64,000 nucleotides of DNA from Pelagadaptatus sp034112445 (GCA_034112445.1 JAWUVI010000014.1:62001-126000), one strand, 5' to 3'; numbered from the stretch's first letter, positions 35,156-44,466 are shown. Notes: generated from the sequence alone by a model not told the origin. Program-made: numbers and translations.

Positions 35156-35696
35156 TACCTATACATCGTCATTCCGGCGGATGCCGGAATCTACACGCAA
35201 GCAAAAAAGGATTCCGGCATCCGCCGGAATGACAGGGGCTAGTGGCTTTACCCTAATCGAACTCATTGTCTTTATTGTTATTGTCAGTATTGCCCTAACT
35301 GGTTTGATCTCAGTCTTTAATCAATCGTTATCAAAAAGTGTCGATCCTATTGTGCAAATTCGCGCGCTCGAGTGCGCTCAAGCGAAAATGGATGAAATAT
35401 TGGCGCGTAAATTCGCTGATAATACTCCTGTTGGTGGAACACCGGCTTGTGGCAGTGCAGAGAGTGGGCCTATCGCTTGTACGGCGATAAGCTTGGATAC
35501 AGCCTTAGATGATGTAGGTGATTATCACTTTGCGGCAGCTGATACGAGTAAAGCAAATTGCTCTATTTCGGTAGCGGTTGTTGATGCTGGAGCAGATTTG
35601 GGTATAGCCGCTAACCAAGCCAGAAAAATCACCGTTACCGCCAGCAGTGATGGCGGTGGGCAGGTGGTTTTGGCGGCCTATAAGGTGAATTTTTGA
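35145..35696 (+). CDS. mshD: MSHA minor pilin MshD with repeat-coded leader
   Basis: 183 residues from the ATG at 35145 within the end of mshC. The leader is unusually long, 34 residues, and ends GMTGASG before the mature FTLIELIVFIVIVSIALTGL. Leader residues about 9-30 (SFRRMPES, RIPASAGMTG) are translated from a perfect 24-bp inverted repeat. The mature part has LECAQAKMDEILARKFADN, typical of MshD/GspI-like minor pilins, and cysteines that may pair. Function: minor pilin probably in the initiating tip complex with MshC, MshO and MshP. Confidence 0.9.
   Translation: MRVDTYTSSFRRMPESTRKQKRIPASAGMTGASGFTLIELIVFIVIVSIALTGLISVFNQSLSKSVDPIVQIRALECAQAKMDEILARKFADNTPVGGTPACGSAESGPIACTAISLDTALDDVGDYHFAAADTSKANCSISVAVVDAGADLGIAANQARKITVTASSDGGGQVVLAAYKVNF
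35168..35233. repeat. 24-bp perfect inverted repeat inside the mshD leader
   Basis: Arms 35168-35191 and 35210-35233 (gtcattccggcggatgccgg plus aatc, and its exact complement) flank an 18-base loop. Each arm is itself a smaller palindrome built on attccgg/ccggaat. The element resembles the dispersed attccc...gggaat repeats of many proteobacteria (compare neisserial dRS3). It ends 13 bases before the first mature-pilin codon. Confidence 0.92.
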
Positions 35697-36619
35697 TGGA
35701 GTCGACGCGGCAATCTTTGGGGGCCGGAGACTACTGTCATCCTGAGCAAAGCGAAGGATCTTCTGGGGGCAGAGGAAGATCCCTCACATGCGTTCGGGAT
35801 GACAGGGGTGGCGTTCGGGATGACAGTGTGCGGGCGCGGGATGACAGGGTGGCAGGTCGGGGGATGACAGGCTTCACCCTTATCGAAATGATTACGGTGA
35901 TTGTGGTGTTAAGCATCATCTCTACCATTGGTTTTACTTTTGTACGCTCTACTATGGAGTCCTATAACACGACCATCAATCGTGGAAAATTAATTACTAA
36001 AGGTCGCTTGGTATTAGAACGTATAACGCGGCAAATACGCGCAGCTGTACCAAACAGTGTCCGTGTCGTTAATAATTGCGTTGAGTTTTTACCCATTGCC
36101 GGTGGAGGCAACTACACGGGTGTTGTGGCCGATATTGCCAATGGAATAGACGCCAGTGTGGTGCCAGTAATACCTACGGTCAGTCATGCTGTTGATTTTG
36201 GTTCGGCTTTGTATGTCGTAATAGGGGGGCTAAGTGAATCAGAACTTTACAGCGCAACCCCTGTTTCGTTGGCAACTTTATCTTCTCGAACGACCACCAG
36301 TTTGACGTTATCAGCTCCTAAAACATGGCAGCGTAACTCTTTGAATAAACGTTTTTTCTTGGCCGATAATCCAGAATTTTTTTGTCAAGTTGGTGCCCAA
36401 CTTCAGTATTTTAATAACGATGCAGATACGCCTTATAATTCAAGCGGATCCCCGACAGGTTCAGGCGATATTGTATCGAATGGTGTGACAAGTGTGTCTT
36501 TTGCATTATCTTCCGGCACAGAAGACCGTGGTACCACTATGGCGATTGCTGTGACCTTTGCTGAAGGTGGTGAGTCGGTGGTGTTAAATCAAGAGGTGTA
36601 TATTCGTAATGTACCTTAA
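35696..36619 (+). CDS. mshO: MSHA minor pilin MshO with repeat-coded 59-residue leader
   Basis: 307 residues from the ATG at 35696, which overlaps the mshD stop (TGATG). The leader is 59 residues, far longer than the usual 6-15, and ends RGMTG immediately before FTLIEMITVIVVLSIISTIG. Leader residues from about 13 to 58 are translated palindromic repeat, including VRDDRG, VRDDSV and ARDDRV units. The mature domain (TKGRLVLERITRQIRAAVPNSV, CVEFLPIAGGG) is typical of MshO/GspJ-like minor pilins and has a Cys pair. If the repeat blocked translation the operon would lose a tip component, so the frame appears to have been kept open by selection. Confidence 0.9.
   Translation: MESTRQSLGAGDYCHPEQSEGSSGGRGRSLTCVRDDRGGVRDDSVRARDDRVAGRGMTGFTLIEMITVIVVLSIISTIGFTFVRSTMESYNTTINRGKLITKGRLVLERITRQIRAAVPNSVRVVNNCVEFLPIAGGGNYTGVVADIANGIDASVVPVIPTVSHAVDFGSALYVVIGGLSESELYSATPVSLATLSSRTTTSLTLSAPKTWQRNSLNKRFFLADNPEFFCQVGAQLQYFNNDADTPYNSSGSPTGSGDIVSNGVTSVSFALSSGTEDRGTTMAIAVTFAEGGESVVLNQEVYIRNVP
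35734..35870. repeat. Composite palindrome plus 21-bp tandem repeats inside the mshO leader
   Basis: An imperfect long inverted repeat (arms 35734-35763 and 35775-35805) of the ctgtcatcctgagc / gggatgacag type is followed by three further copies of its right end, cggg(g)atgacag, finishing at 35826, 35847 and 35870. Spacing is 21, 21 and 23 bases. The last copy stops exactly at the Gly codon that precedes the prepilin cleavage site. Confidence 0.92.
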
Positions 36620-37052
36620 TAACCGATCACAAGAGCGCGGTTTCTTAATGCCTGTTGCCATTTTTATTATCGTCATTATGGGTGGTTTAGCTTTGACCAT
36701 CTCTCGTTTTAGCGGACAAACATCGATCGCGGTAGTGCAAGAAGCTGTTTCCGTTCAAACGTTTTATGCCGCAGAAAGTGGGGCGCAATTAGCCATGAAT
36801 AAATTGTTATACAGCACCACAACGGTTATCGATCAAACTCAAGCATTACTGAATTGCACTAATTTAATAACAGCGCCGAGTTCACCTTTGACTTTCACTG
36901 GTGCGGGTTTAAATAATTGCTCAACAGCATTGAATTGCAGTGCCAATATTGACAGTGGAATCAGCTATTTTACCTTAACCAGCTCTGCGACTTGCGGTAG
37001 CGGCCAAATCAGTGCTCAACGTACGGTGGAGGTGGCTTCTTATGTTCAGTGA
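36609..37052 (+). CDS. mshP: MSHA biogenesis protein MshP (PilX-like)
   Basis: 147 residues. The short leader-like start MYLNNRSQERG is followed by FLMPVAIFIIVIMGGLALTI, a prepilin-type helix in which Glu5 is replaced (FLMPV), as in MshP and PilX-like proteins. FYAAESGAQLAMNKLLYS is the PilX/GspK-like helix. Several cysteines follow. It overlaps mshO by 11 bases and mshQ by 11 bases. Confidence 0.9.
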   Translation: MYLNNRSQERGFLMPVAIFIIVIMGGLALTISRFSGQTSIAVVQEAVSVQTFYAAESGAQLAMNKLLYSTTTVIDQTQALLNCTNLITAPSSPLTFTGAGLNNCSTALNCSANIDSGISYFTLTSSATCGSGQISAQRTVEVASYVQ

Positions 37053-40000
37053 TAACCCTCTATGTAATAGAACTCACGGTAAATTCATTATTGTCTTGTT
37101 ATTAACACTTCTGTTTTCGTTGTTATCGGTCAATAGTTTTGCCGATCGTGTGATTAATTCAGTGACCTTAAATAGTGGTACTTCTGTAACGGTAAATGCC
37201 GGCGATACTATTTCTGTTTCGATTAATGTGACGACTTCCGGTAGTGGATCAGATAGGCGTTGGAGATGTACAGATTACACCTTAAATGGATCAACGACAG
37301 ACGAAGATCATGGAAATCACGATTCCAGTGGTACTTATACTGAAACTTTCAATATTACTGCTCCAGCGAGTTCAGGAACTTATGACTTTGATGTGATTGC
37401 CTATCGTGATGACAGCTGCTCTCAAAGTGCCAGCAGTACGTTTTCGCTTGCCTCAGCCATTACCGTATCGGGTGGTGACCCAGATGCCGATTGTTCTTCA
37501 GAAATAGGTGATGGAACCATAAATGAAGTCGTTCAAGATAACGGAGGCAATACGCCTTTTATTGAAGTTAAAGTACTCAACTCAAGCTTTTCGGTACTGG
37601 GTTGGAAGCTTGAGCTTTGCGCCGATACAGGTGGTGGTGGCTCACAAGAATGTGAAACAATTTCTGCTATTAATAGTCTCTATAACCCTAATTTAAACAG
37701 TAGCGTAACGTGGCTTGTATTTGAAGGCGGCAGCGGTTTCGGATTGGATTTTGATCCGGATAAAATAGATTTTCAGAATGGTTTTTCTATTACCCTGCAA
37801 GACTCTTCCAATGAAATTATCGATGTATTAACTGTTAATGGTTATACCCCACCAGCCTTTGCGTGCACTGGTTTTTTATACGATACCGATGTGACGGGCA
37901 CCAATAACGGCACCAAGTTTGTGTCTCGTACGCCAGATGGCACTGGTGATTGGGATCTGCAACAGTCATCCAATGTTGATCCAACCCCAGGTGAGACCAA
38001 TGATGGCCCAAGCAGCACGGTGGGCCATTACGCCGTTTATCCGACAACTCCGGCGATAACGTGTGAGCCGGGAAGCATTGTTATTGAACCTCACGATTCT
38101 GGACACACCGCTATTCCTGCCGATGGCACAACCATCACCCTAAGTACGGTTGGGGCCAATAATGGTTGGGTAAAACTGTCCGGTAATGGCAGTTTGGTCG
38201 GCGATGAATACACCTTTGCTGGTGGTGAAATCAGCGTTACCTTGGGTGTGTTAAAAACCACACCGGCAACATTGGATATTGATGTGACCGACGGCACCTA
38301 CACTGACATTGATGGTGATGTTGGTGAAGATGCGGATATCGTGTTTGATGAAGTGGGCCTGCGCTTTTATGCTGACTCTAACGCCAATGGCAATGCCGAT
38401 GGCACTGGGAACGACTTGCCCAATCAGGTGGCTGGTGTGGTATATCACCAAGGAATTTTACGCGCGATAGCAACAGATAATACTACCGGTGAGTGTGTCA
38501 GTGCGTTAACCAGCGCCGCAACCATACCCGTGAATATGGCCTATGAATGCAACAACCCAAACAGTTGTATTCGCGATAAGGACTTAGAGGTTGCCGGTGT
38601 TGGCGTAGAAGAAAATGACGCTGGAGTAATCAGCGATTATCAATCGGTTAATTTAGCCTTTGATTTGCAAGGTGAGGCGCCATTCTCCATTAATTATTTC
38701 GATGCTGGCCGCGTTACCTTGCACGCCACTATGACCATTCCTGCTAACGGCGATAGTCCAGCGGTTCCTGTGATAGGCGAAAGTAATTCGTTTGTGGTGA
38801 GACCTCACGATTTGCTTATTACTCAAGTTCAATCAAATGATGCAACGCCAAGATCAAACCCTGAAACAACATCAACGGGTTTAGGCTTTGTGGCCGCCGG
38901 AGAAGATTTTACAGTAAGAGTGCAAGCGCAAAATTTTGTAGATGGAATTACTCCTAACTTCGGTAAAGAGAGCACCAGTGAACTGGCTGAATTGAACTTT
39001 GATAGTTTAATTTTTCCCAGTGGAGTTGATGGCACCTTAGCCAACGGCAACTTTGCACTAACAGCAACCGATGGTGAGCAGCAAGCGGTAGACATTAACT
39101 GGAGTGAGGTTGGCACCTTTACCGCTTATGCCTCATTAGCCAGCGGTGATTATTTATCGTCGGGGGCAGGTGATGTGGCGGGTGCTACGAGCGGTAATAT
39201 TGGTCGTTTTTATCCGTATCAATTTACGCTCACTGCTGATTCAGTAATTGATTCGTGTGCAGCAACATACAGCTATTTAGATGACCCTTCTATAACGGTT
39301 GGCTATACCGTAACCGCTGTGAGGGCCGGTGTAGGTGGTGCCGTATTAAATTACGATACAGCGCTGCTTTTTCCTGTGGCTGATTTTACTCCTGTAGCCG
39401 AGAACGCTAATGATGGAGCGAGTATCACATCGCCACGAATAACGTTGGCCTCAAGTACTTGGGTTAATGGTGTGTACACACTTAATGACAGTGCTGTAGC
39501 CGTTGCACGAACAACGATTTTAGAAGAACCTATGGATAGTTTGGTCTTTGGTCTAGAAGTAAACGATGCGTTAGATAGCCGTGAATTTGATAGCTTAGAC
39601 ATGAACCCAGCAACCAGTAATGATTGTACTTTGCTGCCCGATTGCGATGCACGTCAGTTAAGTGGCACCCTTAATTTACGTTTTGGCCGTTTGTTTACTC
39701 AGGATGTGCATGGCCCAGAATCTTCGACATTACCCATGCCTTTTCAAACTCAATATTGGAGTGGCGGGGCGTTTATTATTAATACGGACGATACCTGTAC
39801 CGCCATCCCCATCGCCGACATAGAGTTTAATAATACGCTGATTACCACGGCGCTAGGTGGTCTTGATGTGGCTGTAGGCAGCAGCATAACAACAGGCTCA
39901 TTTTTTAATATAGGGCTGTTAGAAGTATCACCGCAAGCCGGCGACATGGGCTTATTTTTCACAGCGCCTGGAGCTGGTAATACAGGTAGCTTCCCCGTCG

Positions 40001-40149
40001 ATGTCGATTTATCTTCATTGCCATGGCTGCAATACGATTGGGATCAAGATGGCTTACACGATAATTCTGTGCCCACGGCCACCGTTACTTTTGGCAGTTA
40101 TCGGGGACACGATCGAGTTATTTATTGGCGTGAAAAGCTCACTGATTAA
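37042..40149 (+). CDS. mshQ: MSHA-associated large secreted protein MshQ
   Basis: 1035 residues from the ATG at 37042 (GGAGG nine bases upstream, inside the end of mshP). Signal peptide about 1-35, ending VNSFA. The protein then has a beta-rich Ig-like region (about 40-145), a lamin-tail-like domain at about 160-290 (INEVVQDNGGNTPFIEVKVL, VLGWKLELC), several beta-sandwich stretches with Cys pairs, and a C-terminal DUF6701-type region ending SLPWLQYDWDQDGLHDN and VTFGSYRGHDRVIYWRE. MshQ of Vibrio is the last gene of the structural operon and is thought to be exposed at the pilus tip or cell surface, possibly in adhesion; its role is less certain than the others. Confidence 0.88.
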   Translation: MFSDNPLCNRTHGKFIIVLLLTLLFSLLSVNSFADRVINSVTLNSGTSVTVNAGDTISVSINVTTSGSGSDRRWRCTDYTLNGSTTDEDHGNHDSSGTYTETFNITAPASSGTYDFDVIAYRDDSCSQSASSTFSLASAITVSGGDPDADCSSEIGDGTINEVVQDNGGNTPFIEVKVLNSSFSVLGWKLELCADTGGGGSQECETISAINSLYNPNLNSSVTWLVFEGGSGFGLDFDPDKIDFQNGFSITLQDSSNEIIDVLTVNGYTPPAFACTGFLYDTDVTGTNNGTKFVSRTPDGTGDWDLQQSSNVDPTPGETNDGPSSTVGHYAVYPTTPAITCEPGSIVIEPHDSGHTAIPADGTTITLSTVGANNGWVKLSGNGSLVGDEYTFAGGEISVTLGVLKTTPATLDIDVTDGTYTDIDGDVGEDADIVFDEVGLRFYADSNANGNADGTGNDLPNQVAGVVYHQGILRAIATDNTTGECVSALTSAATIPVNMAYECNNPNSCIRDKDLEVAGVGVEENDAGVISDYQSVNLAFDLQGEAPFSINYFDAGRVTLHATMTIPANGDSPAVPVIGESNSFVVRPHDLLITQVQSNDATPRSNPETTSTGLGFVAAGEDFTVRVQAQNFVDGITPNFGKESTSELAELNFDSLIFPSGVDGTLANGNFALTATDGEQQAVDINWSEVGTFTAYASLASGDYLSSGAGDVAGATSGNIGRFYPYQFTLTADSVIDSCAATYSYLDDPSITVGYTVTAVRAGVGGAVLNYDTALLFPVADFTPVAENANDGASITSPRITLASSTWVNGVYTLNDSAVAVARTTILEEPMDSLVFGLEVNDALDSREFDSLDMNPATSNDCTLLPDCDARQLSGTLNLRFGRLFTQDVHGPESSTLPMPFQTQYWSGGAFIINTDDTCTAIPIADIEFNNTLITTALGGLDVAVGSSITTGSFFNIGLLEVSPQAGDMGLFFTAPGAGNTGSFPVDVDLSSLPWLQYDWDQDGLHDNSVPTATVTFGSYRGHDRVIYWREKLTD

Positions 40150-40202
40150 TTCAGATTGATCGCTTAAACTGTTTTTTGATCTTTATTTGGAAAAGGTTGT
40201 TT

Positions 40203-40958
40203 ATGTCTCTTTCGCGTATCACTTTGCAAGAAACCCATACGCCGGATGCCATATCGGAGCGTCTTAATGTTGGTCCCTCACCGGTCTATCTAAAAGACAT
40301 GGTGTACGGCGGAATTGACGGCTCCATAACCACCTTTGCCATCGTGTCTGGCGTAGCTGGTGCAGGGCTAGGCAGTGGTGTGATCATTATTATGGGTTTG
40401 GCGAATTTATTGGCTGATGGCTTTAGTATGGCGGTGAGTAACTATTTAGGTACGCGTGCTGAAAATCAACGCCGAGACAGTGTCCGAGAACACGAGCATA
40501 AAGAAATCGATTTGTATCCAGAAGGAGAGCGTGAAGAGGTTCGTCAAATCTACGAAATGAAAGGCTTTTCTGGCGCAGAGCTAGAGGCATTAGTAACCTT
40601 AGTTACCTCCAATCGTGAGTTGTGGGTGAACACTATGTTACAAGAAGAACACGGTATAGGACTTGATGACAGCAACCCTCTTGTTGCTGGAGTAGTAACC
40701 TTCATCGCTTTTATAATCGCAGGCAGTCTACCGCTGGTAAGCTTTGTGGTTAATTGGGCGAATCCCGGATTTATTCAATACCCTTATGTGTTCAGTAGCG
40801 TGGTTACCTTATTAGCGTTTTTTTGTATAGGCGTTATGAAAGGCCGCTATGTTAGTCAGCGGTGGTATTCTTCGGCTCTAGAGACAGTCGCGATAGGTGC
40901 TGTGGCCGCATCATTAGCATACGGTGTAGGCTATTTCTTGAATGGTTTAATAGTTTAA
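40203..40958 (+). CDS. VIT1/CCC1-family iron/manganese transporter
   Basis: 251 residues from the ATG at 40203 (GGAAAAGG upstream). YLKDMVYGGIDGSITTFAIV and GLANLLADGFSMAVSNYLG are the conserved first helices of the family. The cytoplasmic metal-binding insertion follows (REHEHKEIDLYPEGEREEVRQIY, EELWVNTMLQEE-like, with many Glu/His). C-terminal helices are VVTFIAFIIAGSLPLVSFVV, VVTLLAFFCIGVMKG and VAIGAVAASLAYGVGYFL. Family members export or sequester Fe2+ or Mn2+. It is a separate unit after the msh locus. The feo iron uptake operon is 10 kb away. Confidence 0.88.
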   Translation: MSLSRITLQETHTPDAISERLNVGPSPVYLKDMVYGGIDGSITTFAIVSGVAGAGLGSGVIIIMGLANLLADGFSMAVSNYLGTRAENQRRDSVREHEHKEIDLYPEGEREEVRQIYEMKGFSGAELEALVTLVTSNRELWVNTMLQEEHGIGLDDSNPLVAGVVTFIAFIIAGSLPLVSFVVNWANPGFIQYPYVFSSVVTLLAFFCIGVMKGRYVSQRWYSSALETVAIGAVAASLAYGVGYFLNGLIV

Positions 40959-41142
40959 ATGGTTTAACCGTATAAGTAAGTTAAGAAACCTCAAAATGAG
41001 GTGCGTTAGTCATTGTTGGTTAACCTAGTAATACTGAAGGATGGATGATTTATTTTAATTCTTGTTAAAGATTGTAGAGTTAAATGACTCAGCGTGTTCT
41101 ATTTTCTGAGTTTTATAAATCACCTTAAACATCCAATATTGA

Positions 41143-43581
41143 TTAACGCCCTGTCCAACGCGGTTTTCTTTTTTCAGCAAAAGCGGTTGAGCCTTCAAAA
41201 AAATCTTCACTGTTTAGCAAATTGTCAAACACAGTATGAGGTTCGGTTACGGCGTCATCGGTGCTGGCAAAATGCGATGTTATGTTCAGCAGCTCGATAG
41301 TGCTGCGCACAGCCATTGGAGATACAGCTGTTATTTGCTCGGCAATCTCTTGGGCTTTGTTCATAACTTGATCGGCTGCAACAACATGGTTGATTAAACC
41401 AAGAGCCAAGGCTTCATCTCCGTTAATGGCTGAGCCCGTCAGCAACATTTCCATAGCGCGCTTAATTCCGATTTGACGGGTTAAGCGTTGGATGCCTCCA
41501 GCACCCGCAAATAAGCCAGATTTTACTTCAGGCAAGCCAAACTTAGAATGATCGGCTGCCACAATAATATCGCAGGCCATAGCGATCTCTAATCCGCCTC
41601 CAAGTGCTGAGCCATTCACCGCTGCAATCACGGGCTTGGTTCGATTGGTGCGGCTTGTGAGACCAGCAAATCCGCTTCTCGGTATCCACATAGGGTGACC
41701 GGAAGCCAAATACTTCATGTCGTTGCCCGATGAAAACGATTCATTACCCGCCCCGGTAATAACGGCTACCCATAAATCATGGTCTTTTTCAAAAGCATTG
41801 AAGATACCTTCTAGTTCTTGATTGGCAGGCGGGTGTAAGGCGTTGCGAAGCTTTGGCCGATTCATGGTGACGGTTAAGATGTGGTTGCTACGTTCGACCT
41901 CACAAAACTCATAGGTGTCTTGGAATGTGTCGATAATTTCTGGATTGAATTTTTCAACTTGCTCTTGAGAAAACGCGTAGCGGTTGCCTTTGGTGTCGGC
42001 TTCCACATAAATGGTATCGCCTAATGCATTACCCGCCAAGACGCGCTGCAGAGTGTCGTTATCGAGAAATGCATTGAAAGCATAAAAGCGTTTATTGTTG
42101 TGTTTTAGTCGACCAATAATGACGCTATTAAGTGGGTTACCTTGATAGTAATTAATTGTGTAAGACTCAAGTGTGGCCTCGCCCATGGGTTGATAGTCAA
42201 CTTCGGTAATAGAATCTAAGTCGACTTTTTCTTGCAGTAATGTGCTGTTGCAGGGCTGCCAATTAACTGGTGCTTGAGTTGAATAAATACCGGCCGAATG
42301 CTTAGACATCCAGCCGCCGTTACCGTAAGCCAAACCAAAGCTGCCTCGGTCTTCGCGTAACGTATCTACCAGCGACGCTATGCCATGCATAGTGTAATTG
42401 TTGCCCGGTCCGCCAAAGAAGGCCAGTCCGCCCGTTTGGGTGAGAGGTCGAGGGTCGTCATCGGATATTTCTAAGATACTTTTAGCTTCATTAACGACAA
42501 TTGGAAAACAGCTGTAAATATCAAAATGCTTTATATTTTTGCTGGTTTGTTTGGCCTCGTTTAAAGCGCCTAACAAGGTTTGTTCCATACCTTTTGAACG
42601 GCCAACATCACTGCGTTTGAGTAATACCTGCTCTTTGGTATCGGCGTAACCATGCAGATAAACCCACTTGTCTTCGGAAATATTCAGTTCTTTAGCCTTA
42701 CCTACCGTAGTCAGTAACAACGAAGCGGCTTGATTGACACCATCCTTAGCGACTAAATGTTTGGTGTAAGGTGAAGCGATCATTTTATTGTTATCGGCCG
42801 GTGTTATTAGTGTCTCGGCGTCGTAACAGGTTTGATTGGTGGCGTAAGGATTTTGTGACGCTACCTTTGAGAGCTTGGCAAAACATTGGCCCATAGCTTT
42901 ACTGTAGGTGGCTAGGTCTTGGTTTAAATTTCCCCGACGAGCATTTTCCATCAAGCCATAAAATTGTACGGGTTGAATCAATTGATGCTCATATTCTAAG
43001 CGAGTAATTAAATGTGTGCCGTCGGTAGTGCTGCGATCATCCAGCTGGCCTTCAACCTCTTCCTTCCAGTCCAATTGAACTTTTTTCTTACTGGCCACTT
43101 TAATATTGGCCATGACTTCGCCGCCAGTGAGTAATACCATATCGGTTTTACCAGCGTGCAGTTTGGTAAAAAACTCACCGACTAATTTTTGTGGAGATTG
43201 TCCACCGACTATTTCATAGATGGCTTGTTTAGGGTCAGCTCCTATGCGATTGCCAACCGAGCGAGGGAAATTATTAGAACCACCAAAAGGGCAAGACCAC
43301 ATGGGAGTCGAGTCAGCAAAGGTTCTAACACCTACGATGGTGTCAATTTCAGCGGCTAATGCGGTTACTTGTGCTTCTGAAACGTCACCATTTAAGGCGT
43401 CTTGCAAGGCAATACGCGATGCTTGAGCGGCTAAGTCGGCATGAGATGAAGCTTCGGTTAAGTCTTCAGGAACCTGCTCAGAAATTTGCCCAACCCCAAT
43501 AATAATGGGTGTATTATCAATTGCATAAGTATTAATAGAATCTGCATCGGTAGGTGAGGGCGTAGTAGAGTTGGAAGTCAT
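41143..43581 (-). CDS. Thiolase-like / enoyl-CoA hydratase fusion protein
   Basis: 812 residues. The N-terminal ~500 residues are a thiolase-fold acetyl-CoA acetyltransferase-like protein (PIIIGVGQISEQ, YEIVGGQSPQKLVGE, LAFFGGPGNNYTMHGIASLV), with an OB-fold-like segment at about 450-540. At the usual nucleophile-Cys position the sequence reads GGQSPQ, so Ser replaces Cys. The C-terminal ~260 residues are a full crotonase domain: oxyanion loops FSSGNDMKYLA and NGSALGGGLEIAMACD, with both catalytic-type glutamates present (GGGLEIA and GLPEV). The pair would act on acyl-CoA, with hydration at the C-terminal half likely active. The order thiolase-then-hydratase in one chain is unusual. Single gene, divergent from the cytidylyltransferase gene. 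Confidence 0.88.
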   Translation of the reverse strand: MTSNSTTPSPTDADSINTYAIDNTPIIIGVGQISEQVPEDLTEASSHADLAAQASRIALQDALNGDVSEAQVTALAAEIDTIVGVRTFADSTPMWSCPFGGSNNFPRSVGNRIGADPKQAIYEIVGGQSPQKLVGEFFTKLHAGKTDMVLLTGGEVMANIKVASKKKVQLDWKEEVEGQLDDRSTTDGTHLITRLEYEHQLIQPVQFYGLMENARRGNLNQDLATYSKAMGQCFAKLSKVASQNPYATNQTCYDAETLITPADNNKMIASPYTKHLVAKDGVNQAASLLLTTVGKAKELNISEDKWVYLHGYADTKEQVLLKRSDVGRSKGMEQTLLGALNEAKQTSKNIKHFDIYSCFPIVVNEAKSILEISDDDPRPLTQTGGLAFFGGPGNNYTMHGIASLVDTLREDRGSFGLAYGNGGWMSKHSAGIYSTQAPVNWQPCNSTLLQEKVDLDSITEVDYQPMGEATLESYTINYYQGNPLNSVIIGRLKHNNKRFYAFNAFLDNDTLQRVLAGNALGDTIYVEADTKGNRYAFSQEQVEKFNPEIIDTFQDTYEFCEVERSNHILTVTMNRPKLRNALHPPANQELEGIFNAFEKDHDLWVAVITGAGNESFSSGNDMKYLASGHPMWIPRSGFAGLTSRTNRTKPVIAAVNGSALGGGLEIAMACDIIVAADHSKFGLPEVKSGLFAGAGGIQRLTRQIGIKRAMEMLLTGSAINGDEALALGLINHVVAADQVMNKAQEIAEQITAVSPMAVRSTIELLNITSHFASTDDAVTEPHTVFDNLLNSEDFFEGSTAFAEKRKPRWTGR

Positions 43582-43729
43582 GTCTTGTCTCGGTCATTAT
43601 AATTTGTGGCTATTCTAGATAGATGCGCAATGGAGTAAACCTCGCATGAGTCTATTCAATTAATATGTAAAGTCTTTTGGTCGTTAATGCCAATCTTTAA
43701 AGTTGAAACAATAAAATAACGTAAGGGTG

Positions 43730-44371
43730 ATGATAAAAATTTCCACTTCTAAACAAAATCGCAACTTAAGAACCATTACCGCTATTGTGTTGGCAGCAGG
43801 TCAATCTCGACGTATGGGCGAGCATAATAAATTGATCTTGCCTCTTGATAATCAATCCATGTTGGAGAGAGTCGTGGTCTCTGTGTTGGATTCTGATATT
43901 GATGACGTGGTGGTCGTGACGGGTTTTGAGTCGGACAAGATACAGTCAGCTATCCAGAGTTATGGCGTATCTATGGTATTTAACCAAGACTATGCATCAG
44001 GCATGGCCAGTTCGCTGCGGTGTGGTTTAGAAGCACTTAATGAAACCGTGGATGGGGCCATTATTATCTTGGCGGATATGCCGTTTATTAATGCAGAGTT
44101 AATCAATCAATTGATAAGCCAATACCACGATGAATGTGAGCTCTGTCATATTGTAGCGCCAAGGTATAAAGGTAAAAGAGGTAATCCGGTATTGTGGGAT
44201 AAGCGCTATTTTAATGAAATGAAAAACCTAAGCGGCGACCAAGGCGCTAAAAGTTTACTGAAAAAATACGCTGATGATATTGCTATGGTAGAGGTTGCAT
44301 CTGATTCTATTTTTATAGATGTCGACACACCAAAGGACAATGTGCTTCTAACTAAAAGTACTTCTAACTAA
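43730..44371 (+). CDS. MobA/MocA-like molybdenum cofactor nucleotidyltransferase
   Basis: 213 residues from the ATG at 43730 (AAGG just upstream). ITAIVLAAGQSRRMGEHNKLI is the nucleotidyltransferase signature loop, and IIILADMPFI carries the metal-binding Asp. RYKGKRGNPVLWDKRYF and GDQGAKSLLKKYADDI are typical of the MocA family (cytidylyltransferase for molybdopterin used by xanthine-oxidase-type enzymes). The convergent neighbours (XdhC, IorB-like, IorA-like) need exactly this cofactor. The last codons are a small duplication of cttctaactaaaa. Confidence 0.88.
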   Translation: MIKISTSKQNRNLRTITAIVLAAGQSRRMGEHNKLILPLDNQSMLERVVVSVLDSDIDDVVVVTGFESDKIQSAIQSYGVSMVFNQDYASGMASSLRCGLEALNETVDGAIIILADMPFINAELINQLISQYHDECELCHIVAPRYKGKRGNPVLWDKRYFNEMKNLSGDQGAKSLLKKYADDIAMVEVASDSIFIDVDTPKDNVLLTKSTSN

Positions 44372-44397
44372 AAATAATTAAAATCTGCGTTAAAACG

Positions 44398-44461
44398 TCA
44401 ACCTACTTTAAAATATCAACCTACTTTAAAACATCAACATCAACATCAACAGCAACATCAA
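44398..44461. repeat. 18-bp direct repeat and hexamer run
   Basis: The unit tcaacctactttaaaa(t/c)a occurs twice in tandem (18 bases each), then decays into tcaaca hexamers. It fills the gap between the convergent mocA-like and xdhC genes. Confidence 0.8.
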
Positions 44462-44466
44462 GAGCG

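Noticed and set aside
35734..35870. Repeat region as an insertion-sequence fragment or frameshift in mshO
   Set aside because: No transposase remnant or target duplication is seen, and the reading frame is unbroken into the mature pilin.
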